Source of the DNA: Posidonia oceanica
Lineage: Eukaryota > Streptophyta > Magnoliopsida > Alismatales > Posidoniaceae
Reading direction: 5' to 3'
Assembly (NCBI GenBank): GCA_037176725.1
Contig: JAZBRS010000026.1
Coordinates: 100,857,501-100,921,500 of the forward strand
DNA: 64,000 nt
Shown: positions 55,715-64,000 of the stretch, piece by piece
Numbering within the stretch: the first letter of the stretch is position 1
Layout of the letters: each line of letters opens with the position of its first letter
Notes under the pieces: generated by a model
What the model saw: only the letters and a program-made list of their open reading frames with translations
Database searches by the model: none
What the model was told of the DNA's origin: nothing
Program-made: the position numbers and the translations under genes

Positions 55715-55960
55715 GTTGATAGACTCATCACTGGATAGTTTAGGTTATCGGCCTAGAGAGTTGACGGACTCATCGCCGGATAGTTAGGGGTATCAACCCG
55801 ATGAGGAGTTAACGGACTCATCACCGGATAGTTGGGAGTATCAGCCCGAAAAAAGACACCGAGGGCAGTGGAAAAGTTGCCCCTGGTATCAAGGAGATGA
55901 TACCAAGGGGCAGCTAGAAGCGCTCCTAGTACTGAAGGGGAGGTTAGACAGTTATGACGG
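55715..55960 (-). repeat. Two-hairpin units and GGTATC palindrome of X
   Basis: Holds three units like those of E1 (GATGAGTCCG and GGGTATCAACCC motifs on one strand or the other), then GCCCCTGGTATC, an 8-base loop, GATACCAAGGGGC at 55873-55907. Confidence 0.8.
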
Positions 55961-56262
55961 GCATTGACCGAGTAGTTAGGGTTGCAAGCCCGAAGGGGAA
56001 GAAAGATAGCTTGTCCTCGCTTGAGGAAGCAAGCATGCGGGTAGAACCACGTGAAAATAGAAGGGGCAAAATTCTGAGAACGCACGAAGGAAGGGGCGGC
56101 ATCTCTTCTGTCGAGGAAGCAAGCAAGAGAGGGGGCATCCTTTCCTGTTGAGAAAGAAAGCAGGCAAGAAAAGGGGCATCTTTTCTTTTGCCAAGGAAGC
56201 AAGGCAAGCGGGACTCCGTCCGCTTAGAGCAAAGTCGCGCAAAGGATGACAATTGGCAAGTT
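55961..56262 (-). other. X internal DNA, no gene seen
   Basis: Purine-rich AGGAAGCAAGCAAG sequence; frames on the other strand are compositional. Confidence 0.5.
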
Positions 56263-56728
56263 TCAAACTTATCGACTGGAAAGGGCGCAACGATAGATGA
56301 TAGGTTTCGAACCCATCAACTGCAAAAAAAAAGGGGGAGAAAAGTGATAAGTTTCGGACTTATCGATCGGAAAGGATGAGTTTCGGACCCATCGACCGCA
56401 AAGGGAGGAAAAAAGTGATAAGTTTCAAACTTATCGACCGGAAGGATGAGTTTCGGACTCATTGACTGCAAAAGAAAAAAAAAGCAAATGATAACTTTCG
56501 GACTTATAGACCGGAAGGATGAGTTTCAGACTCATCGACTGCAAAAGAAAAAATGCAAATAATAAGTTTCGGACTTATCGATCGGAAGGATGAGTTTCGG
56601 ACTCATCGATCGAGGATAGGTTTCGGACCTATTGATCGCAAAAGGAAATGCAAATGATAATTTTTGGACTTATGGACAGGAAGGATGAGTTTCGGACTCA
56701 TCGATCGAGGATAGGTTTCGGACCTATC
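56263..56728 (-). repeat. Hairpin array A
   Basis: About 15 hairpins with 7-bp stems and a 5-base loop (TTCGG on +, CCGAA on -). Stems alternate among GATAAGT/ACTTATC, GATGAGT/ACTCATC and GATAGGT/ACCTATC, linked by GACCGGAAG or GACTGCAAAAG. Confidence 0.9.
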
Positions 56729-59553
56729 TGTTGCAACCCTGCTCGAATTAGCATGTCCATGCACGCTGCCAGAGCTCATGTGCACCGATCGACGAGAGGT
56801 CACTGATAGTAGGTGGATCCGAGGAAGGAAACTCGACTCGAAAACACCAAAAAAGCGAAGAAAACAAAGGATAAAGCAAAACGGAGTCGCCACCTAGTCT
56901 ATTAAATCGGAAGACGAGGAAAACCGAGGAAAATCATGAAAACATGCAAAGGAGTGCAATGCTATGCAGAAATAAATGACTTGTGCCTAGGAGAAGGGCA
57001 TAATGGTCATTACGGGCCAAGGGTAAGGACTCTCGATACGTCCGGAATCGGTCTTTCTAGGCTTCTCGCTCGCATATGCAGGAATGTCGGCAATGCTTGC
57101 CTTTATTGTATGCCCGAGGGACGAGGGATGCTATGAATGCCTAATGAATGCTTAATTACATGCTAAAAATGCTAAGATGTATAATGGGAATTAAATGTGC
57201 AACCTATGTGCTCAGCAATGCTGCCAGTGTTCTGAACCGGGCGCACCCTGGTTCATAAGAACTCCAGACAGTAAGCATCACTGTCCTAGATGCAATGTAG
57301 GCGAGAAATCAAAATGGCGAATAAAACCATGCAATGCAAAGCGACATGCGACATGCGTTTGTAAAACATGCAAAGCTTTATAAAATGTGCCAGAAAGACT
57401 AAACAAAGTTAAAACACTGCAAAGAGACGATCAACCAGCTCGAGAAGCAAAATAGTAAACAAGCGAGCGGAATAAACAAAGCGCGAAGCGACAAACAAGG
57501 GTGGCTCAGCCACTGTCTAAACTGCAGCCCTGGTCGCTGCCCTGAACGGCGGCAGTGCGTGTCATCGGTGAGATCTGCGAGGCACATGGCACCAGTCAGA
57601 GCAGCAATGACCTCAGTCGTCGGTGTGAGCGGCGTCTGAGCATGTCGCTTGTACAAGGGGCGACACAGGCGTACATAGTGCTTCTCAAACAGCGACCTTC
57701 ATGGCCGAAAACAAGCTAGCTAATGGATGCGAAATGGCAAACTAAATGCATGGACATGTAGATGACATATTCAGGATCACAAGCATGCAAATAGCAAGTA
57801 AAATGGACGCCTAGGTCGCAAGATACATCGGTCCAAAGTTTGGCCGGAGGAACTGCCAAGAGTTGCAGATGAGTCGCCGTTGAGACCGGCGACAGCACTG
57901 CAACTCAAGTGCTCCAAACAGCCAAGTTTGGGACCAAATCTGGAACTCATGGCAAAGCTAAATGAATATCTAACTATGCAAACATGTAGAGTAAACATTC
58001 AGCAACATAGACATGCAAAAAACAAGTAAAATTGAGCTTTGGGTCGGCCGGAGCAACGGCCCAAAGTCTGGCCAGCAAGCAACCAGAGGAGCAGGTTAGT
58101 CGTCGCTCATGCTGACGCCTAACGTGGCAGTCCTCCGGTGCTAGAGAAGGAAGCTAAAGATGGCAAAGCAGGCACGATAAAATACAAGTAACTAGCTAGG
58201 AAGAAAGCATGGAGTGTTATGAAGCTAAAGGAGAGGTTGCTCACCTGTAGGGGTGCACGGTCGTACTCCTCGACCTAGCTCGTCGGAGTGCACCGGCATG
58301 GAGGTCGCTACAGTGCTAGAGGCAGTGGAGGATGCTCGGGTTGATCGAGCTGTGTTCGTCATGATCCGGTGGAGGTGTATGCGGAGTTTGGCAGTGTTTG
58401 GTGTTGAAGCGTGGCTTCTGGAAGATGTTGGTCGGCGACGGCAAGGAGGACGGCGAGCTCAGTTTGAGCGGCGGACGCGGTGGTTCGCGGTGGTTTGAGG
58501 CTATGCAAGTAGGTTCTTCGGGATGCTAGGAAGGTTGTGGGATTGCAAGGAGTGTGTTGCAAGCTTTGGTTGTTGTGTGAAGGTTGTCGGAAGGCATCAC
58601 CGACGATGGGTTCACCGTGGACGGCGAAGGTTCGGTGAGGCTAGGTGGTGGAGCTGCGATGCTAAGGAGATGTGTGAAGGGCCGGGGCGAAGGCTGAGGA
58701 GCTGTGGAATGCTTCTGGATCGCTAGAGCTCGCTTTGGTTCAAGCAGCAATGGGAGGAGATGGAGAATGGGTCGCCTATCTGCAAACTAGGTTCCTCCAC
58801 CACCTATTGGCTCTGGCAAAGCCGACAGATGGTAGGGAAGGTGGCAGTGAGGGCTGTGAGGAGGTGTGGAGGTCGAGAAAGTAAGTGCGGTGCAAAGGAG
58901 GGGACGACGAAGTCGTCGGTGGCAGGGGTTGCAGGCGGCTGGTCAACGACTATGGGGTGAGCGGGAAGACCGCCGGCGAGGAGGGGACGCGGTACCAGGA
59001 AGTAAGTGGGCTTTGGCACCTAGCACGTGGAGGTAGTGAGGAGTAAGCGTGGGAGTGGATGGGGTGGTAGGGTGACGGAGGTCGACGACGACCGGCAGCG
59101 GCCGTGCGGGAAAGTTTCAAGCGATGGTCTGAGTTGTAGAAAGTCACCAGTCGTTGTGGGGCCAAACTCAGTTGCCTCTCATAGTGGCAACAGGTCTAGT
59201 CGCTGCTCCTAGTGGCGACAGAATGTGCAACTCAGTGGATTGGGCCTGTATAGTGAAATCTAGGCTCACTGCCTTGTCCTTAAACCACCAATGGGTTTTG
59301 GACTTAGGTCAGGGTTTGTGATGTTGGGTTTTGTGTAATAGGAAGGTTTAGGGTTGGTTTAGGGTTGGTTTTGAGTTGGCTAAGAGTTTGGTTTGGTTTG
59401 CTAAGTCAAGGTTTGGGTTGAAAGTGGGGTTTTGGGTCGGTTTGGGTGAAAAGGTTGGTTTTAGGGTTTTGGTGGAAAGTTTGGATCCGCCGCTTTTGAG
59501 CTCGTTCCTCCAAGTTTAATTAGCCACCAAAGTGTCAAAATGGGGTGTCTACA
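56729..59553 (-). mobile_element. Solo LTR (2825 bp) in the hairpin array of X
   Basis: On the - strand starts TGTAGACACCCCATTTTG (59553) and ends GGGTTGCAACA (56729). Flanks CTATC (56724-56728) and CTATT (59554-59558) match at 4 of 5, and the array continues on both sides. Has the primer-site copy (near 56885), a donor CTACAG|GTGAGC (58245), a G/C-rich segment, and GGTTTAGGGTTGG-type sequence near its start. The conserved CCTAA hairpin has been lost by a small deletion near 57027. Confidence 0.88.
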
Positions 59554-60058
59554 CTATTGACTGCAAAAGGAAATGCAAATGATAAGTTTCGGACTTATCA
59601 ATCGGAAGGATGAGTTTCGGACTCATCGACTGAGGATAGGTTTTGGACCTATCGACCACAAAAGGAAATGCAAATGATAAGTTTTGAACTTATGGACCGG
59701 AAGGATGAGTTTCGGACTCATCGACTAAGGATAGGTTTCGGATCTATCGACTGGAAAAGCAAAGAAAAAAGTGATAAGTTTCGAACTTATCGACCGAGGA
59801 TAGGTTTCGATCCTATTGACTGAAAAGCAAAGAAAAAGTGATAAGTTTCGGTCTTATCGATCGAGGATAGGTTTCGGACCTATCGACCGGAAAAGCAAAG
59901 AAAAAAGTGACAAGTTTCGGACTTATCGACTGAAGATAGGTTTCGGACCTATCGATCTGAAAAGCAAAGAAAAAGTGTTAAGTTTCGGACTTATCGACCG
60001 AGGATAGGTTTCGGACCTATCGACCGGAAAAGCAAAGAAAAAAGTGATAAGTTAAGGG
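59554..60058 (-). repeat. Hairpin array B
   Basis: Continuation of array A: about 14 hairpins with the same three stem types and the TTCGG/CCGAA loop; linkers GACCGGAAAAGCAAAG. Confidence 0.9.
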
Positions 60059-60300
60059 GCATCTGTAGATGAACTCGTGACAATTAGGTATGTCAGCCGA
60101 AGAAAGATGAGGGAGTGATACCATAGGGCAGCAAAAAAGATGCCCTTGGTATCAGGAATGATACCAGGGGACTGCCGAAGCGCCCTTGGCATTGAAATGC
60201 GAAGGATGGAGACAAAACTGACGTGTTTGCCAAACAAGTAGTTAGAGGTACTAGCCCGGATGAAGATCCGGCTGAGGGTGCTCAGCGGCCTTGATTGATT
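60059..60300 (-). repeat. Decayed unit and second GGTATC palindrome of X
   Basis: GCCCTTGGTATC, a 6-base loop, GATACCAGGGG at 60142-60172, followed by CGAAGCGCCC as in E1 (GGGGCGCTTCG). A degraded two-hairpin unit is on the left. Confidence 0.75.
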
Positions 60301-60711
60301 TGATGGTGTTGGTTTGCAGAGATTCTGGCATTTGGATAAAATGCGGGGACTTTCTTGCAACTTCGTTGTGCTGAGAATCCTGGTCGTTGCTCCTAACTTT
60401 GTGAACTATTCAATGCGTCCCATGCAGTATTCTGGCAGCAAAGCTGGCTAGAGGCCTAAGGTATGATTGGTAAGAACATATATGCATTAAGCTGAGGGAA
60501 GCAAACTTGAAATACAGGCAGATGGCACAAAGCATCTTTGCATTGATTAAGTCCTGGTTACATGCCTATAGCAGGCCAAACAAGATACAGCATAACTCAA
60601 AACAGAACATGCAACCGCGCAAATGCCTTAACTGGTTCGTGCTTTCTTTGACCTCTTGTTATCAGGGAATAGAGGTGCACCAGGTGGGATCTCGTTGATG
60701 GGCCAGAGTCC
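60301..60711 (-). other. X internal DNA downstream of the gene, nothing seen
   Basis: Unique-looking sequence with no open frame of interest. Confidence 0.45.
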
Positions 60712-61922
60712 CTACACCTCAGTCACATACCCAGGGGTGCACCTTGAGCCTTTCGCAGCCGCGATATCCATCGGCTGCACTCCATGGCACATCAGGTTGG
60801 CAAGTTCTGTTGTGGCAGTAGTTGAACTGAGAGGATAGGGCTGAAGGAGTCCAGGCACTGTGCTATCGACAAAGACGCCCTGCTGGAAGCCGAACTGCCA
60901 CATGACCCGGATGGGGTGGTGCTCTACACCCTTGTGAACCCTGGCAGCACCACTAGTCGCATGTCACGGGCGCTGAAGAAGACAGTAAAAGGTTCAGCAG
61001 TGGATGGGATGATACGCCAAGTTACTACATCATCCGTTAGCTTTGACAACTTCTCGTATTCTTCGTGGATGCTTTGAATGGTCCAGGCATGGCTGCTGTG
61101 GCAGTAAGACTCAAAGGCCGATCTCTGTGGGGGCAGAAGGTCCATCCCTAGATGCCCAGCCAGCCAAACCTGTACCAAGGCCCTGCAGCCGTGAAAGTGG
61201 CGGCAGCGGTGTGAGGTACGGTCCAGTCCGCGGTAAGTCTCTGCTAGGACTACTGGTGCCAGGTCGATCTGCTAGGTCACCACAGTAAGTAAAATTTCAG
61301 CAACCTCGATGGCAACTGTCATTCGACCGTGGCTGAAAATTAGCTCACCTAGAAAGCGGGTAACAAAACCCCAGAGCCACAGCTCATCTTCGAGCTCGAC
61401 ACGCTTCTCGACAGCTTCATCAAAGTATCCCAGGCAGAGCATGGGCGTGGCCCTGTTGGGGTAGATCAATCTTTGCTGGCAGTCCGCAACAGAGAGTCCA
61501 GACAGTTGGCTCAAGACCTCAATATATCCATTGCACCTCATGAAAATAGTTGGTCCCATGAGCTTGGAGAAACCGTAGATCCAGCGTACTTCCTCCAGCA
61601 TGGGCGTTAGCTTTGTTCTTCCGAAGCGGAAAACATGGTGCGCTGGCTTCCAGAATCTTACAGCGGCACACAGGAGATGTCGGCTCACCTCTACATCAGC
61701 TGCCCTCAAAAGCTTGGATGGTATGCCCCACAAGCGCAGCTTCTCGCAGACATCTTCAGTGAGTTTGCCAATCCACTCTCGAAGGGTCTCGGAGCAATGC
61801 GTCGGGGTTACCAAAGTAGGGAAACCCATTGCACGAACAAGGAGGGATGTAGTGTAGGAAACTGGTACAAAAAAAATCTCCAAGTACCTGCAATCAAGGC
61901 TGCGATCCATCAGGTCATACAC
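60712..61922 (-). pseudogene. DUF7745-like plant retrotransposon-associated protein
   Basis: The - strand encodes about 390 residues similar to the large plant family called DUF7745 (related to the plant mobile domain), of unknown function and often found in retrotransposons. Visible: AAVRFWKPAHHVFRFG with RTKLTPMLEEVRWIYGF, the family's FWDP...F.F...ELTPTLEE pattern; LAPVVLAETYRGLDRTS with CRHFHGCRALVQVWLAGHL; and LVVLPGFTRV with IRVMWQFGFQQG. A TAG at 61272-61274 interrupts the frame, which continues in phase to about 60924. A frameshift there passes into the last segment. The 5' part is removed by the LTR at 61923; residues before VYDLMDRSLD in the open frame belong to that LTR. Confidence 0.6.
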
Positions 61923-62292
61923 TGTAGCGATCCCGGTGTTCGGATCGTCCATGCACATTGCCAAAGCTCGCGTGCACCGATCGGAATCAGGCTCACTATT
62001 AGCGGCTATGTCCGAGAAGGAAGACCTAACTCGAAAACATTTAAAAGAGGGAAAAAGGGAAAGAAAAGAAGAAGATAAGACAAAATCGGAGTCGCCACCA
62101 AGTCTATTAAATCGGAAGACGAGGAAAACCAGGGAAATGCGTGAATAATTGCGCAAAACCAAGCAAAAGATGCAATGCAGGGCAATGCAAAAGAAATGAG
62201 ATGCAAATGAATGCAGATGATGTGACTCGTGCCTAGGACAAGGGCGATATGGTCATTGCGGGCCAAGAGAGGGTAAGGACTCCTGTTACGCG

Positions 62293-62316
62293 CGGGGAAG
62301 GTGTTAGGCACCCCCG
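62293..62316 (-). other. Conserved hairpin block
   Basis: CGGGGGTG-CCTAA-CAC-CTT-CCCCG on the - strand, identical to the copy near 15329. Confidence 0.55.
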
Positions 62317-62629
62317 ACACGCCCGAGAATCGGTCTTTCTAGGCTTACGCTCGCATATGCAGGGAATGCAGACTTTGAATGCCTAAGTGCCAATGAATGC
62401 CTGTCTAAATGCTCAAAGGTGTGCTCTAAGTGGGGGAATGCAATGCAGGAAAGTAAACATGCAATCTAAGCGCTCAGCAACGCTGTCTGTGTTCCGAACC
62501 GGGCGGAACCTGGCTCGTGAGAACTCCGGACAGTAAGCATCACCGCCCTATATGCAAATGCGGGCGATAAAACAAAGCAGCGGGGAAAACAGGCAATGCA
62601 AACGACATGCAAGAGGAAACAGCGTAAAA

Positions 62630-63420
62630 CAGTGCGAGGAACGAAACAAGAATGCGAAAAGATGCGAAAACAAGGTTGACATGCAAATGATGCAAGGAAT
62701 GGAGCAAGAACGCAAAACGGTGCAGGAAAACGAAAGAAGGGCGCAAAACCGGGCAAGAAAAACAAGGGCACGCAAAACGGTGCAAGACAAAGAAGCGGCA
62801 CGCAAAATGGAGCGAGAAAACAAGACTGCACGCAAAACGAGGCGAAAAAACTAAAGGGGACGCAAAACGATGCAAGTCAAAGAAGCGGCACGCAAAACGG
62901 AGCGAGAAAACAGGATTGCATGCAAAACGAGGCGAAAAAACTAAAGGGCATGCAAAACGGTGCAAGACAAAGAGGCGGCACGCAAAACGGAGCGAGAAAA
63001 CAAGACTACACGCAAAACGAGGCGAAAAAACTAAAGGGCACGCAAAACGGTGCAAGACAAAGAAGCGGCACGCGAAACGGAGCGAGAAAACTTGAAAGCA
63101 CGCAAAATGAGGCGAAAAAACTAAAGGGCACGCAAAACGATGCAAGTCAAAGAAGCGGCATGCAAAACGGAGCGAGAAAACAAGACTGCATGCAAAACGA
63201 GGCAAGACAAAGAAGCGGCACGCAAAACGGAGCGAGGAAACTTGAGAGCACGCAAAACGGAGCGAGAAAACTAAAAGGGTGCGCAAAACGGTGCGAGAAA
63301 ACAAGACTGCACGCAAAACGAGGCGAGGAAACTAAAGGGCACGCAAAACGGAGCGAGAAAACAAGACTGCGCGCAAAACGAGGCGAAAAAACTAAAGGGC
63401 ACGCAAAACGGTGCAAATGG
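62630..63420 (-). repeat. 30-bp minisatellite with 90-bp higher-order repeat
   Basis: About 25 units with core GCACGCAAAACG (+ strand). Three unit types follow each other (…GTGCAAGACAAAGAAGCG, …GAGCGAGAAAACAAGACT, …AGGCGAAAAAACTAAAGG), giving a 90-bp period at 62851, 62941, 63031 and 63121. Confidence 0.92.
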
Positions 63421-64000
63421 CATGCAAATGAATGCAGTGCAGGGGTTCAGGAGGACATACCTGGAGATCCGGGAGTCTGATCGGAGATCTGCTTGGTCCA
63501 TGCTGAAGAGCGCTTCGCTGCGGTCGCCTGGGCAGCTTACTTGAGGAGATCCAACGGTCAGATTGAAAGATATCGCAGCTCCGGAGCAGGGGCCAGAACA
63601 GGGGAGAAGAACAGATCTAGGTGTTTAGGAGGCCTTAGGGGTGTACTGAAGGTCCTCCCAAGTGAAGGGGAGTTAAAAGTGCTTAGTGTGTGCAAGGGAG
63701 ATGCTAAAATGCAAGACTAGATGAATGCAGAATGCATGCAAAGCAAGAAAAGACAAGGAAAAGCAATTTTGGGAAGAACAGGAATTCAAAAGCGTTTTTG
63801 AAGAAAGAAAGGGGCTAAAATGCAAATTTTCCAGAAAACAGGGGTTCTGGGGAGTCTGGGAATGCAAATGGAGGGTCTACATGCAATTTTGTAAGCATAG
63901 GAGCTAAGATGCAACTTTAGGGGCAAAACAGTCTTTTTACATGATTTTAAAGGGATGCAAGGACCTAGGTGTCATTTTTAAATCTTGCAAGGGTTGGAAT

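Larger units (their letters stand above)
51070..61922 (-). mobile_element. X: non-autonomous Tat-like element with DUF7745-type gene
   Basis: On the - strand: gene (61922-60712), palindrome, hairpin arrays, tandem repeats, conserved 3' block, PPT and 3' LTR. Its 5' part is cut off by the LTR at 61923. A solo LTR (56729-59553) lies in its array. No gag or pol is found in what remains. Shares 3' block, PPT and LTR ends with E1. Confidence 0.75.
61923..64000 (-). repeat. 3' part of an LTR, same family as 15002-20728
   Basis: Ends CGGGATCGCTACA (61923) directly against the DUF7745-like gene, with no primer-binding site after it, so it is a 3' or solo LTR inserted in X. Shares with the solo LTR the 30-bp minisatellite, the adjacent GGTTCAGGAGGAC and GATCCAACGG sequence, the TGCATATAGGGC motif (near 62547), the CCTAA hairpin (62293-62316) and the primer-site copy (near 62092). 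The flank TACAC (61918-61922) is the candidate target duplication. Confidence 0.85.

Noticed and set aside
56263..60058. Hammerhead-like core in the hairpin arrays (GATGAGTCCGAAAC on the - strand)
   Set aside because: The string is explained by the GATGAGT/ACTCATC hairpin with its CCGAA loop. Helices I and III and the cleavage triplet of a hammerhead are not found in place, and sister units read GATAAG or GATAGG.
60053..60068. PPT and LTR-start-like string AAGGGGCATCTGTAGA on the + strand
   Set aside because: The sequence after it is a decayed two-hairpin unit and palindrome of X, not an LTR.
1..64000. tRNA, rRNA or other classical RNA genes
   Set aside because: None recognised on reading; primer-binding sites are the only tRNA-related strings.

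Overview
This is nuclear DNA from a flowering plant, probably a large-genome dicot. The evidence is spliced, A/T-rich intergenic DNA, a plant-type receptor-like kinase, Tat/Ogre-type Ty3 retrotransposons with very long LTRs, a chromovirus, a plant L1-type LINE and a hAT-type MITE. Only one host gene is supported, the kinase at 28514-29818. Almost everything else is nested transposable elements.

Layout. (1) 1-13142, + strand: a Tat-type LTR element, here called E1. It has a truncated 5' LTR, three tandem primer-binding sites, a gag gene, no pol, a long hairpin-rich 3' region and a complete 3.35-kb 3' LTR. (2) 13143 to about 27870, - strand: a decayed Tat element, N, with an LTR, leader, gag, two protease modules, a G-patch and an integrase; its reverse transcriptase and RNase H are gone. 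A 5.7-kb solo LTR (15002-20728, target duplication CCAAC) sits inside its pol gene. (3) 27900-30770: the kinase gene with a 5'-UTR intron. (4) 30776-35543, + strand: a decayed Ty3 chromovirus with target duplication CAGCT. (5) 35549-42613: A/T-rich DNA, a poly(A)-tailed retroposed fragment, a hAT-like MITE and a second copy of the kinase 5' UTR. (6) 42614-48433, - strand: a decayed LINE whose 3' end lies in the intron of that second kinase 5' end. (7) 48434-51024, - strand: one LTR of another family. (8) 51070-61922, - strand: element X. It has a 3.8-kb 3' LTR, a PPT, tandem and hairpin arrays, a solo LTR inserted in the array, and a decayed gene of the plant retrotransposon-associated DUF7745 type. 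(9) 61923-64000, - strand: the 3' part of another LTR, of the same family as the solo LTR at 15002, inserted in the DUF7745-like gene.

How the parts relate. E1, X, the two solo LTRs and the right-edge LTR share LTR ends (TGTAGACACCCC or TGTTGACACCCC start), a conserved R/U5-like block, a copy of the primer-binding-site core inside the LTR, and a strong splice donor. E1 and X also share about 140 bp of 3' sequence and the PPT. Neither shows polymerase genes in this window, so they look like non-autonomous elements moved by Tat relatives. The most unusual signals are structural: rigid 29-bp palindromic modules in the E1 LTR, and arrays of small hairpins with covarying stems in E1 and X.

All calls come from reading the sequence; no alignments or searches were run.
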